A stretch of DNA of 64,000 nucleotides, from the NCBI GenBank assembly GCA_030765055.1, contig CM060950.1, positions 278,668,868 to 278,732,867 of the forward strand. The letters run 5' to 3'. The notes under the pieces are model-generated. The model worked only from the letters and a program-made list of their open reading frames with translations, was not told the DNA's origin and searched no databases. Made by a program: the position numbers and the translations under genes. Source of the stretch: Mantis religiosa (taxonomy: Eukaryota; Arthropoda; Insecta; Mantodea; Mantidae). Within the stretch, counting starts at the first letter, position 1. Each line of letters begins with the position of its first letter. Shown one piece after another: positions 21,418-32,991 of this stretch.

Positions 21418-22492
21418 ATGGGGACTGCATTGGCACAGATTCTAGAGAAGTTGGAGACGGCAAATAATAACTTGGCTGCGAAGATGGTCGAATTAACAAG
21501 GAAGATGGAGGCGAAGAAAACAACCTGGCCGCAAAGCTGGAAGAAATGAAGACGGCTAACGAAAACCTCACCGAGGATGTGGTAGAAATGAAAGTAGCGA
21601 ACGAGGTCCTCCCCGCCAAATTTGAGGAACAGTTGGCCAGGGTGAAGGAAGACGTCACGGGGCTCAGCAGGCGGATCGGCCAAATGCACGAGCGCGTCGA
21701 AGACCTGGCAAACCGCGTTAACGAACTGGAGGGAAGGGCCGACAGCAAAACAAAGTCCCTGAACGCCATTGTGGAAGACATCGTCGGCAGGAGGTTAAAG
21801 GATTTAAAGTTTGACGCGCCAGGACATGACACAACATCTGCGCGCGTCAAACCTCCTAAATACGACGGTGCGACAAATGTTGAAGTCTACTGCCGTCAAT
21901 TCGACGTGGTGGCCAAACACAACAAGTGGTCACCAGAGGAAGAAGCCGCAAAGCAAATAGTAGCAGCTGCCAAGGACGGGCCGCAGAAGACCTAAACGCG
22001 GTCCAGACAGCGGTGGTGTCCGAGGATATCTGGGAGGCCCTGGAGAACCGTTTTGGAAATCACCGCTTAGCCGCAGCGTATCGCAGCTAGCTGAAGTCAA
22101 GGTCACAGTAGCGAGGTGAGACATTATAGGTGTTCGCCCTGTCAATTGAGCAACTGGGTAGCAAGGCCCTATTTGACCTCCGACCAGAGTTCGTATCCCG
22201 GTAAGCCACCTACACGTTCATTGACGGGGTACGAGACACGCCGATTTGTCAGCGCCTAATGCTCGGCGATTATAAATTCACCCACGAGGCGCTAACGGCA
22301 GCATTAAGGATGGAGGCGGCCAAAGGGACAGCTATCCCGAAGTCGAGAACGAGGAGTGCCCGCTACACCAGCGAAAGAAGACCAGCCGAGGGACGCCGGC
22401 GGAGACCTAGTGGCCTGTGCTGGGGTTGTGGAAGGCCAGGACACCTGGAGAGAGACTGCACACACCAGGAAGAGCAGCCAGAAAACGAGTAA
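21418..22492 (+). pseudogene. gag: gypsy-2 Gag, frameshifted
   Basis: Begins at ATG 21418 (MGTALAQILEKLETANN). The frame breaks near 21515-21549 and resumes at 21546, where the first frame's TGA overlaps the next ATG. The N-terminal 120 residues or so are strongly heptad-like (repeated Lys/Glu with Leu/Val), a long coiled coil, followed by PPKYDGATNVEVYCRQFDVV, the start of the gag capsid region. The capsid middle (22000-22258) is broken by stops. The final segment from 22259 carries a CCHC zinc knuckle CWGCGRPGHLERDC. It stops at 22492, overlapping the protease frame, which is -1 relative to it. Confidence 0.85.
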
Positions 22493-22908
22493 GGGCCGTC
22501 GTGGAGAGGGGCACGTGGGCGCCATCACCACCATCCCCTCGAATGACACTGCGCGCCGTCAGCCAGTGTATGGATGACGGCCTCATCGTGGACGGTTGGG
22601 TGAGAGGAAAGCCGTGCCGCTTGCTCGTAGACACCGGGGGAGCCGTGACCATCATCAGACCTGACGTGGCCAGGGTTTTGCCGACGAGGAAGCCGAGCCG
22701 AAAATACCAGTTTTTGACGGCATTGGTTGACACCTTGCCTGTGGAGAAGGAAGGCCTGCTGAACTTGACCATGGGAAGGAGTGCCGTACGTCTGCGGGTG
22801 TTCGTCGCGAAGGTGGCTGAATGTGTGATACTAGGATTGGATGCCCTCAGGAGGCACGAGGCGCTGGTCGACGTCGGCAGGAAGGTCCTACGGCTCAATG
22901 GAGAATAG
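22417..22908 (+). pseudogene. pol: gypsy-2 protease
   Basis: Aspartic protease of the retropepsin type. The active site is LLVDTGGAVTII (DTG) and the closing motif is VILGLDAL about 75 residues later. The frame is -1 to gag and overlaps its last 76 bases, so -1 frameshifting is likely for the family, but no canonical heptamer is seen (closest A GAA AAC). The frame stops at 22908. The linker to RT continues in other frames to 23301, with the family motif HLTAEQL just before the LINE insertion. Confidence 0.85.
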
Positions 22909-23302
22909 GTGATACTCTGGCAACCCCACGAGCGTTTTGGAATCTGCAGGGTCATCTTGAACGAAGACGTGTTGGACCCTCGAGAAGTGAGGTGGTGGTG
23001 GCGGCGCGACTGGAAGGCCAGAAAACCAAGAACATGATGCCGGACTAGAAGACGCCAGTGCACAGACTCTGTGTAGCCAGGGCATTTTTGCCGTGCCGGG
23101 AGTAGGTGCCAGTGAAGCTGCCCAACCTGGCAGACACTGATCACGACGTTCAATCCGGAACGGAGCTGGGGAGATGCGAGCCCGTGGTCAGTGTAACCAC
23201 AATTGACAAGACAAAGGAGCCGGTGCAGACGCAACATATGGGGCCACGGCTGGAAGGTTTGCTGGAGAGGGCGGCTCACCACCTGACCGCAGAACAGCTG
23301 CG

Positions 23303-23783
23303 TTTCTATGTCCTGGTACCTGGGATCTATACCAGGACAACGTTTCCACAGTCTTATTTTCTATCTTTTTCTTTATTACATCTTTATTCATTTTTGTATA
23401 CAATTTTGCAGATATACCATATTATCTATATTAGTTATAACTACTTATACTACCTAATGCTACCAGCTTGTGGTAGCTCCTATACCTAATTATAATATAT
23501 TTTACAAGTTTACTCAGTTTTAAGTATATATTGATTGTTATACTCTGCTGCTGCTAACTAACTAGAATTATTCTATTTTTATAACATTACATTTTTCCAG
23601 ATATTTACAATTTTATAGCATAGTTGTTTATACCATTTTTAGTACCAATAATTTTTCTTCGGATTTTTATTGTTGTCGTCTCCTTCTTTGGGCTGCCTCC
23701 ATCCTGCGTGTGGAAATCCCAAACTGCCTCCTTCGGTTCATCTGGTGTTGTGGCCAATATTGTTGCTCCTCTTCTTCGGTGAT
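23303..23783 (-). other. R1-clade LINE 3' UTR
   Basis: Minus-strand 3' untranslated region between the ORF2 stop and the junction with gypsy-2. It is T/A-rich and ends in GGACATAGAAA without a clear A-tail. Confidence 0.65.
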
Positions 23784-26700
23784 CTATTCAAGTTCCTGGT
23801 GTGGATGTTGTTGGACATCTACCGGTTGTTGGGCGAGTCTTTGTGACCTTCGAGGAGTAGATGCTGGTTTCGCTCTCCTAAGTTGAATTGTTCGGGGTTG
23901 TTGTTGTCTGTTGTCGTAGTATTCCTGCATTACCTTCGCCGATATTTTTTCCGATGCTATTTGTAGAGTTTCAAAGTCTGCTGTGGTCCCGACTATCGTC
24001 CAAATATTCTTTCCGGATAGGCTGTTCCTTTCATCTTCCAAGTATTCGCTGTATGCTCTGCACTCGAATAGTGCATGTTCCGGGGTGTCCTCTACTTTAC
24101 ATGTTGGGCATATAGCGTATTTGATCCTGTTTATACTTTTCAGGTACGTCCTATAGGGTCCATGGCCTGATATGTACTGGATTCCTCCTTTCCTTGGCTT
24201 GATGTGTTGTAAACGGAGCCTTTCTTTAATATATGGAAATATTTCATACGTCCTTCTGCTTTTATCTGAAGTGTCCCATTCTGTTTGCCATTCTTGTATT
24301 AGCGCTTCCCGGATTTGTTGCTTTGAGCTGCACGGTGTTCCGATTACTTTTTCTATTTGATCGCCTCTATCGCGCTTGAGCCAGTACTTTGCTGCTCGTA
24401 GTCTTATAAGTTGGTCTAGGGGCCACGTTGCTGTTATAACTAGTAGTGCCATGGTGGCTGTCGTGGTCACTGCTCCACTAGAACGTAATAGTGATCGCCG
24501 TTGATACTTCCGCACTAGATCTACATTTTTTCTGAGTTTAAGACGATGTGCCCAAACCGAGGCTCCATATGCAGTAATACCTACCATGAAGCTCATGTGA
24601 TATATGCTAATTGTTGTTGGTGGCAATTTATATTTTCTAGTTGTCAGGGCCGAAAGTTTCATCATAATGTTGTTTGCTTTTGTTGAGGCTAGTTTGATAT
24701 GTGCATCACAATTTAGTTTCTCATCAATATTTATGCCCAGATACTTTACTATGTTGTTTCTTTTAATATTTTCATAATTATACTTGATGATTGGATCTCT
24801 TTGCAGTGAGCCTTTTACCAACATATACGACGATTTATGAGGCGCTATTTGGAGCTTAGCTTGTCTGCACCATTCCCCTAATATTTCCAGGACGTTGTTA
24901 GATTTTGCTTCTATTTCTTTTCTGCTATCCGCCGCGACTAGTATTAGTACGTCATCCGCGTATGCTATTATGTCCAACGTGTCTGTCGATTGTTGTAAAG
25001 TTTTTATAATTGGCTCTGTTAATAGGTCCCAGGATAACGGTCCAAGAACCGAACCTTGAGGGCATCCTCTATTTATTTCTCTGGTTATGATGGTATTCAC
25101 CCCTCTCATATGCACCCTTCTGTCCTTGCAGTAATCTTTCAATGAATTATACAAGCTGCGAGGATATCTTTTTTTGTCTAAGCACTTCAAACAGTTGTGG
25201 CCACCAGAGATTGTCAAACGCTCCTGCGATATCTACGAAAATGCCTATAACGTAATTTTCATTGCTTGAGCTGATGGTTTGTACTGCCAAATTGATAGCA
25301 TAGTCGGTGGATTTACCTTTTCTGAAGCCGTATTGCTTGTCTGTCAGTCCTATCATTGAGCGATATTCACTTATTCTTTTGTACAATAATTTCTCTTGTA
25401 TTTTCCCCAAATTGTTTAGTAGACAGATAGGTCGGTAAGATTTTGGATTTCTTGGGCCCTTCTCTTTCCCCTTCTTCAAGATGACAATATTTGCCTCTTT
25501 CCAACAGTATGGTACCGTTCCTTTTGCCAAACATAAGTTAAGGAGATCGCATAGATATGGTGCTATTTGGAACTTTAGATTTTGTAATATCTCGGACTGT
25601 ATGTTGACGGGACCAGGTGCCTTACGCGGTTTTAATTGTTCTATCGCTGCTAGTACTTCCGTTACATCATACGCATATATTATGTCGTTATTTTGATATT
25701 CCGGTTGGTATTCTCTACCTTTTTGTCTCTGTTCTTCATCATCTTCATCTGGGCTATCTAGCGGTAGCATTTTGTGGAGTAGTACGTTTATGGATTCCTT
25801 CCATGTAGAAGTATATACGCCTGCATCTTTTTCTATTGTAGAAATAACATCCGGTGCAGCTATTTTTTCCATAATGATCTTATAAGGCATTCCCCACGTG
25901 TCCTTCTGTAGCATACCTTCTACATAGTCCTCCCATTTTTCAGCTCTGGTGCTCTCTAGTTCCTCTTTGTACTGTTGTTTGTACATCCTGTAGATATTCA
26001 GATTTATTTCCCTTTGCTCTGCTAATAGACTCTTTTGATATACCCTTCTCGCCTTGCGAACTTTCCTTCTTAGACTTTGTAACCTTGGTGTCCATAATCT
26101 GTATTCTTTCTCACCTTGTGTGCACCTCTTCATTGTTTGTCTCATTGCCTCCTGTATATTTATGGTTAGTTGTTTGGCTTTTGCGTTAATATCATCGTTT
26201 TCTTTGACTTCGCTGGGGATCCTAAAATTTCTTTTTAGCGCCACCCAATCGGCATTTTTCAGCTGATACGTTATTTGTCTGTTGTTGCTTTGAATTTCCT
26301 CACCCGTTTGCCGTATTTCTAAATCGTAGTAAATCAAGTTATGGTCGCTGGTGTTTAGGTTTTGTCCGACTTTCCAGTTACTAAGTTTTTCTGTGACTGG
26401 TCCTCTTGCTAGTGTGACATCAATATTTTCGGTTACATCTATCCTATTATGAAAGTAGTATGGATTTAGTGGTTTGTTTATGACTGTCAAGTTGTAAGTA
26501 TTTATCACTTCTTCTAATTTTTCCCCACGGCTGTCTGGACGTTTGCTGTACCACAGATCTCATTTTGCGTTTGAGTCCATCATGTAAATTAGGGCCGAAT
26601 TTGGATAATTATCTAAAGCCGCTTGCATTTTTTCAATGTGTATTTCCACCTCATTCATATATTGGAAATAGTGGTTGCACAGTACAATATTCAGTCTGTT

Positions 26701-26979
26701 GGCACATATTTCAATGCAATTAAGGTATTCGTCACAGAATTGCGAAATTTTGAGAACCTGAATATTTCTATTGATTATGATAATTGCTGCCTTCGGGTTT
26801 TCCCCATCAAGGATTACTCTGGCTGTCACTGGTACATGAATCGCTCTACCATTGACAATATATGATTCCTGTATACACACAATGTCCAAATGCATGTCAT
26901 CAATAAGCCTGCAAATCTCCTGCATTACTATGCGCGATCTATGAGCGTTGATTTGTCCAAATTTAGTGACTCTATCCAT
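23784..26979 (-). pseudogene. R1-clade LINE ORF2: endonuclease and reverse transcriptase
   Basis: About 1065 codons from ATG 26979. The N-terminal AP-like endonuclease shows QINAHRSR, CIQESY, MDSNAK, IDVTLARG and SDHNLIYY. The RT domain shows SYRPICLLN, YGFRKGKSTD, VDIAGAFDNLWW (motif A), GCPQGSVLGP (motif B) and AYADDVLIL (motif C, both aspartates intact). The C-terminus has a CCHC-like cluster, CPTCKVEDTPEHALFEC. Only two lesions are seen. One is an in-frame TGA right after MDSNAK (26560-26562), consistent with a single substitution. The other is a one-base frameshift at a run of seven T (25169-25175) after motif A. Both are small, so the element was probably active recently. It starts 22 bases after the ORF1 stop. 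Confidence 0.92.
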
Positions 26980-27001
26980 AGTCAGTTCTGTTTACCAGTT
27001 G

Positions 27002-28125
27002 TTACCAGAACATATAATATGTCGGACAGGATTTCCTATCTTTACAAGTAATTTTCTTTCCTTCACTTATATTTTTCTTCCTTGAGCTACATGGTACACA
27101 AATGCCTGGCTGTTCCTTTTTGTCACAATCCCTTTTGGTATGGTCTTGCTCACCACAGTGAGCACATATTTCCTGCTCACTTCTACAATTTTTTGTTACA
27201 TGTCCATACCGTTGACACTTTAGGCACTTAGCTACTACTACATAATCTTTTGCGTGTACCGATTGGAATCCTAGGAATATTCATTCCCTTGATATTAGTT
27301 TCTTCCTAATTATGGGGTCAGCTTCTATAACATGATGTACAATCCTAGCTTCCCTGGGTCCGGTTTTTAACCTGAACCTGACGTTCTCATCAAATTCCTC
27401 CCAGGACATTTCATCCCTAAAATTTTGCTGATACATACTGTACTTGAGATCTTCCTCCTTTTCTGACGAAAATACGTCGTATAAGATGACCAGGGGGTTT
27501 TTCTTTCTTGATAGATCAATCTGCAGATCCTTTTCCTGCAAGTATTTACTGTTTACTATTTTTGGTGCGTCCTCACTGGTTTCAGTTTCTATTATCAAAG
27601 TTTTTTTTCGGCGACTCTCATGTTATTTAATTTTATTCTTTCCTCTGATGGTTTCAGATTTTTCATTACGGTATCCATAAAATCCTTTGTTGATTTACCT
27701 TTTGTTGATTTTATTAGAACCGCATGAGTCTGCTTTTGTACTGCTCTGTTCACTTTTATTGTTGTATCCGGCAACCTGGGTTGTTCTAGCGCTTGCGCAT
27801 ATGTCATTTTCGGCGTCTGTTGCATTGAGTTTATAGTTGCATTTTTTATTTTTAGCTTTTCATTAGCTATCTTAAGTTGTTCATATTCCTGCTGCAACTT
27901 CACCATCAGTGTGCTAAGGGTCCTCTTACCATTTACTGTAATCGCTTTATCTACGGCGATAGCGCCAAAAATTTCAGCAACTGTCTCACTCCACGAATCT
28001 TTCGCAGGTTTCATATCCTCCTTTTCTTTTGTTTTACTGATCTTTTCTTGTCCTTGGACACTTTTCCTCTCCGGAGAACGCTCAAGCGCCCTCCGAAATG
28101 TAAACACCTCCTTTTCTCTTTCCAT
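27002..28125 (-). pseudogene. R1-clade LINE ORF1 (zinc-knuckle nucleic-acid binding)
   Basis: Starts at ATG 28125 (MEREKEVFTFRRALERS). The first 175 residues are charged and include a heptad-like stretch around KLQQEYEQLKIANEKLK. A frameshift at a run of eight T (27601-27608) moves the reading into IIETETSEDAPKIV, a middle domain that runs to about 27281. A second shift leads to the C-terminal zinc knuckles: CLKCQRYGHVTKNC and CAHCGEQDHTKRDC (both C-x2-C-x4-H-x4-C), then CVPC. This is the normal ORF1 layout of R1/I-type LINEs, an RNA-binding chaperone. The two frameshifts make this copy non-functional. Confidence 0.85.
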
Positions 28126-28304
28126 CCTAAGATTCCCACTGTCATAAAATATTTTGGCTCCTCTCAGTCAACAGTCAGAGACTGCCGTGCAGGGCGGACG
28201 ACGAGCACGTGGGAGCCTCCTCTAAATCTGGACGAACCTCGACAGCGACACCGCTACGTCGAGGTTCTTTGACAAGTTTCTGGCTTCCGTTAGCCCGTAG
28301 GCCT
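28126..28304 (-). other. R1-clade LINE 5' region
   Basis: GC-richer 5' untranslated region of the LINE. It contains the near-palindrome AACCTCGACAGCGACACCG...GTCGAGGTT at about 28228-28266, which could form a hairpin. The junction to gypsy-2 lies near 28304. Confidence 0.5.
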
Positions 28305-29000
28305 GAGCAGTTGCGCAGCAACCAAAATGTCACCAGATTTAGGGGTCCCGCCCCAAGTCAAGGCGACAGCGACTACCGCCACACGGACCACGTGCGCCAC
28401 CACATCGACACTGGAGACGCCCTGCCTATTCGGCAACCACCTAGGCGCATTCCGCTGGCAAAAAATCGGCGGTACGGGATATGGTAGATGACAAGAAATC
28501 CAGGGGAATAATTGAAGAGTATGATAGCCCTTGCTGTTCCTCTGTAGTCCTGGTGACGAAGAAGAACGGTGAGCTACTCTCCTGCGTGGACTACTGGAAG
28601 CTGAACGCTGTCACCCGGAAAGACTGTTTACCCTTACCCTGGTTTGACGACACTCTAGACACGCTAGCTGGTGTAAAGTGGTTCTCGACCCTGGACCTGA
28701 AGTCAGGTTACTGGCAGGTGACTCTAGACCCGAGAGACAAGCATAATGCTGCATTCTCGACAGGCCAAGGGCTTTGGAAGTTCACAGTTATGCCCTTTGG
28801 GCTCTGAAATGCACCAGCAACATTTCAACGCCTCATGGAATCAGAAATGAAAGCATTAACATATGACGCATGCCTGCTATACTTGGACGACATCATCATC
28901 GTCGGCAAGACGTGCGAAGACCATCTCGACAATCTGAGTAAGATGTAACAGAGACAGTAGGCAACCAAACTGAAGCTGAACGCGAAGAAGTGCCAGCTCT
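28305..29000 (+). pseudogene. pol: gypsy-2 reverse transcriptase
   Basis: RT resumes after the LINE. The plus-strand frame from 28481 contains SSVVLVTKKNGELL, CVDYWKLNAVTRKD, FSTLDLKSGYWQV (motif A region) and FTVMPFGL. A TGA at 28806 replaces the Cys usual in FGLCNAPATF, after which NAPATFQRLM continues in the same frame. The catalytic block LLYLDDIIIVG keeps both aspartates. LNAKKCQLF follows. The lesions are a handful of stops and shifts, so the copy is dead, but the active-site residues survive. Confidence 0.9.
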
Positions 29001-29660
29001 TCCAAAAGGAAGTTAACTACTTGGACCACATAGTCTCACCAACCGGAGAGCCAGAGACCCGGAGAAACCCCAGGCAGTGAGAGATTGGTCCCGCCCAAAC
29101 GATAAGCGAGAGTTGCACAGTTTCCTGGGGCTGTGCGGTTATTGCAGCCACTTCATAAAGGAGTCCTCGAACATAGCAAAATCCCTCACTCGCCTTACAG
29201 AGGAACCCCGACCTTATGTGTGGACGGTGACGCACAAGGCGCTTTCCAGCACCTGAAGAAGACCGTGGGCAGTGCTCCTATTCTGGGATTTCCTCAAAAA
29301 GGCGACACCTTCCTTGTGGACACTGACGCCAGCGACCATTGCATTGGAGGCGTCCTATCACAAATTCAGAATGGCCACGTGCGGCTTACAGCCTACTACA
29401 GTAAGACGCTATTCAAGGCAGAGAACAACTACGACGTCACCCGGCGAGAACTACTGGCGGTAGTAAAAACCCTGGAGCACTTCCACAATTACCTGTATGG
29501 TCAGCCTTTCCACCTGAGGACTGAACACTCCGCCCAAACTAGGCTACTGAGCTTTAGAAACCTGGAAGGCCAATCAGCACGCTGGGTTGCAGAGGCTGCA
29601 GGAGTACGACTTCACCTCTGAACGTTGTAGAGGGAAGAGCCACGGTAGCTCAGACACCAT
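29001..29660 (+). pseudogene. pol: gypsy-2 RT connection and RNase H
   Basis: The plus strand shows a degraded SFLGLC block near 29120, then the open segment 29133-29621 with FLVDTDASDHCIGGVLSQ (RNase H catalytic Asp), AYYSKTLF, RRELLAVVKTLEHF (catalytic Glu) and LRTEHSAQ where TDH is usual. The end motif is HGSSDTMSRRPC in the next frame, corresponding to HGNADALSRRPC of relatives. Confidence 0.85.
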
Positions 29661-31060
29661 GTCCCGAAGACCATGCGCAGAAGAGTGCAGCCAATGCACA
29701 AGAGTGGAGGATAAGGAGCGTGCCGCAGCTCTCAGAGTGGTCACGGCAGTGCCTGCAGATGGCTGGGATAGCGCAGGCGTGAGGTGGGAGCAGCTGGCGG
29801 ACGCAGACTTGCGGCCACTCTTGAGAGAATTGGAGGCAGGGACACGACCAACCTGGGAGGATATCGCACGAAGGAGCGCCACCTATAAGTCCTACTGGGA
29901 CCAATGGAACCCACTGAAAATCAGAGAGGGCTTGCTGTTCTCGGTATTAGAATCGTCTGATGGGAAGCCGCAGAGAGAACAATTGGTACTTTCACGAAGT
30001 AAGATGACGGAGGTCTTGGAGGAAGTGCGCGCCGACACTTCAGCAGGACACCTGGGAGCAAACCGCAGGATCGAAAAACTTCGGTAGCGCTACTACTGAC
30101 TGAGACTTCGTGCAGATGCTGAGAGGTGGTACCGTTAATGTCACGTGTGCGTGGCGAGTCGCAGCCTCCAGACCCAACCGGGGTCGCATGCAACAGTACA
30201 ACTTCGAAGCACCATTCGAAAGGATCGCCGTCGACATAGCTGGACCATTCCCAGTGTCCAACCAGGCAACAAGTACCTGTGGGTGGTCGTGGACTACTTC
30301 ACCAAGTAGCCGGAGGTGTATGCCATCCCGAACCAGGAGGCAAACACAATCAGACACTGCCTCTTGGAGCAAGTGTTCTGCCAATTTGGGGTGCCGTTAG
30401 AGCCTCACAGCGACCAGGGCACCAATTTTGAATCCAACCGGTTGAGGGAAGCACTAGAAGGACTTGGGGTGAAAAATACTTGCATCACACCCCTACATCC
30501 ATAGTCAGGCGGCATGGTGCAGAGATACATCAAGACCTTAGAAGAGCACCTGAGAAAGTTCGTGGCCAGCCATCAGCGATACTGGGACGTCAAGGTGCCA
30601 CTCTTCTTGCTGGCCTACCACTCGTCTACACACGACACCACTGGGATGACACCAGCCAGCTTAATGTTCGGCCGAGAGTTACGCCTCCATAGTGACCTCG
30701 CTTTTGGAAGCCCAATGGAAGCAAAACAGCCAGCGACTAAGTATGTGGAGAACCTGGTGAACCATCTCCACGACATGCATGAGATGGCCCGTCAGATCAT
30801 CCAAAAGGCGTGAAGACCCGATAGGACAGGCAAACCAACAGCCAAGGGTTCCTGCATGGTGACCTAGTCTGGTTACCTCGCCCTACTCGGACGAAGGGAC
30901 GCTGCCCGAAGCTTCAGCAGCCTTGAGAAGGACCGTGCCGGGTGGTGAAGGGGATTAACGACGTGTTCTACCGCATCCAGAAGGTGCCCCGAGGGAAGGT
31001 GTTGGTGGTACACTTGGATCGTCTGGCCCGCTACTGTGGTGCTGTTCGGGACGACGAGGC
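29661..31060 (+). pseudogene. pol: gypsy-2 integrase
   Basis: A linker is followed by remnants of the zinc domain (SAGHLGANRRIEKLR). The core begins with VDIAGPF near 30231 and continues with QFGVPLEPHSDQGTNF (second catalytic Asp). GGMVQRYIKTLEEHL has Gln where the catalytic Glu belongs (usual SDGMVER). The DTTGMTPASLMFGREL block follows. The C-terminal chromodomain-like or GPYRV region is broken. Stops occur at several places (for example HP*SGG near 30502). It ends just before the polypurine tract GAAGAGGGAGCAG. Confidence 0.85.
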
Positions 31061-31075
31061 TTGAAGAGGGAGCAG
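31061..31075 (+). other. gypsy-2 polypurine tract
   Basis: TTGAAGAGGGAGCAG directly precedes the 3' LTR, as expected for the plus-strand primer. The gypsy-2-family copy at 61.6 kb has CAGCAGGGAGCAG in the same place. Confidence 0.75.
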
Positions 31076-31564
31076 TGTCTCGAGCCGGAATTTACGATCG
31101 CGCGGCTTGTTTACACAAAGGGACTCATAGGCAACTAGCGTTCACAGAGAGCCGACAATTAACTATAGCGCCGATAAAGAAGAGATGGATAGTGTACACA
31201 GAGGTGAAAGACTTGCCGGCACCGATATAGTTGTATTCTAGAACATTCGTGTTTTATCTGATGACATGTTAGAGAAAATTTGATAACAGTCTGGAATTCA
31301 TGAATGGGTGTATAAGAAGAACCCATGGCTAGTGGTAAAACAGTTGTGAAACGGTGTTGTAGTAGTAAACAGCTGTGAGGTTTTGTAACGAGAGCTGATA
31401 TAAACAAGTGTAATGAGTGTGTTGTCATCGACCTTGGAAGATTGTGTTGTATGTGTGATGTAATGTTTTTACGTGAGAATTCAACAGTGTATTTCTGAGG
31501 AAGTACAGAACATTTAGAAGCTCGGCAAATTGGACTTTTAATTCTACGAGCCCACAAAGTCGCA
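31076..31564 (+). repeat. gypsy-2 3' LTR
   Basis: TGTCTCGAGCC...AAAGTCGCA, the partner of 20901-21389, with the TATA-like region degraded (GTGTATAAGAAG). Confidence 0.92.
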
Positions 31565-32991
31565 ATATACTGCATAGATCTGTAGGGATTTAATCCGTTT
31601 CATTTTTTTTTAACAAATTCGCCTTTTATCCCATGAATTATTTTGCTGTATATGTCGACTTTAGACTTATCTTAAGCCGATCGTTATATCCTTTTCACTG
31701 CTGCATTAATTGGAATGCATACAAATAGTTGTAATGAGAATAAATAAACTGGCTGTTTATGCAAAACCGAACGTTCGCTACTGAATTTGAAATCCCAGTA
31801 GCAAAATGTTTTTAATAAACAACGGCGAGAGTCCACGTTAAAAAAGTGCTGATGATGGTCTTACTTCTTACTCTATTTGCATGAGTATTTACTGTGATTT
31901 AAAAAATTACCACTAAAGTAATACAGAAATAATATCAAAGTTTTACTATATAAAATAACCATATATTTTTCCATCTTGTTAAGATGTTGTATTCTGCTCT
32001 AATAAAAGGAGTAAACGAATTACTTATCATGTGTTAAAACGTGACTAACATTTTCGCTGCAGCACTAAGCCCTCAAGTGTTATGTAAATTACCTATCACA
32101 CTGATCCTTAGCGTTTTAGGCACACCACTTCGAACAGTGTGCATTACGCAATTTATCTGCCAACTGCATCAGTTACCATATGACAAAAAGTTTCGGTTTT
32201 GAGTATTCGTTCTTCAATTCTGGAAGCTGTACATTTTACAAACAGTTTGAGATTATAGCATGATCTAGCTAAGGCATTTCTAAATAGTTCATTATCGTTA
32301 TTACATTATTTGTACTTCGTGTTTTTGGAATTTCAATAGTCGTACTTTTTGTGCGCAGTTTTTACTCACGTTGTATCACAAATAGTATTTAGTTATTTGT
32401 ACCTCATGTTGTGTCTTCCCTTATATCGATTTTATTTGTCTTGTCCTGAGAAAATTCCGAGTATGTGTTTACGTTTTATCGTTTCATTCAAGAAAGTCCA
32501 CATCAATGATCACTTTAAGAATGAAAATTATATTACGTAATCTGTGCTTATAAAAGCATTTTCATCTTTTGCGCCATACAATTTTGTCTAAATCTTAAAC
32601 TTCAACAGCTGTACCGTCATTCAGAATGATTCCGACAATCTAAGCTTTAAGTTGCAGTTGTCACACAAACATCCGAATAATATTGTATTTTAATTAAAAC
32701 TTTAAAGAGAGTGTAAAATATTATCAAACTCTTTCTATATAAAAGGTGGTGTTATTGAAAGATTTTTTTGAAAAACCGCTGTGTCGGATTAATTTTAAAA
32801 CGCTGAATAAAGTACCAAGTTTACTATTAAACCGTCTTTCCGTTCCTGAAATCTGTTGTACGCACATATACGTGTACACTCATCCATTTCTTTTCTTTTT
32901 TTCAATTCAGAAAGTATAAGACACTTAATTCCAATGGCATTTAGACATTAACGTTTTGAATGCAAAAATAAGTAAGGGATAACGAAAAATA
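31565..32991. other. Non-coding spacer
   Basis: AT-rich, no supported gene, repeat or RNA. Confidence 0.5.

Larger units (their letters stand above)
23302..28304 (-). mobile_element. R1-clade non-LTR retrotransposon inserted in gypsy-2
   Basis: A nearly full-length LINE of about 5.0 kb on the minus strand: a 5' region (28126-28304), ORF1 with three zinc-knuckle-type Cys clusters, ORF2 with AP endonuclease and reverse transcriptase, and a 3' UTR (23303-23783). R1-clade assignment rests on VDIAGAFDNLWWP and GCPQGSVLGP in RT, the endonuclease at the N-terminus, and CCHC knuckles in ORF1. The insertion interrupts gypsy-2 pol at AEQL. No exact target duplication is visible; a few gypsy bases seem lost at the junction. 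There is no poly(A) tail at the 3' end. Confidence 0.9.
20901..31564 (+). mobile_element. gypsy-2: Ty3/gypsy element split by a LINE
   Basis: Two 489-bp LTRs (20901-21389 and 31076-31564), a primer-binding site, gag, protease, RT, RNase H and integrase lie in order on the plus strand. A 5-kb R1-clade LINE in the opposite orientation divides the pol gene between protease and RT. The LTRs differ at roughly 15% of positions in their first 135 bases, so this copy is older than gypsy-1. Flanks are ATAG and ATAT, a likely decayed 4-bp target duplication. Without the LINE the element would be about 5.6 kb. Fragments of the same family lie at 47.4-49.3 and 58.8-62.06 kb. Confidence 0.92.

Noticed and set aside
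21320..21850. 176-codon minus-strand frame
   Set aside because: Antisense to the gypsy-2 gag coiled-coil region.
22407..23282. 291-codon minus-strand frame
   Set aside because: It is antisense to the gypsy-2 zinc knuckle, protease and linker, which have clear motifs on the plus strand; GC-rich coding DNA often leaves the opposite strand open.
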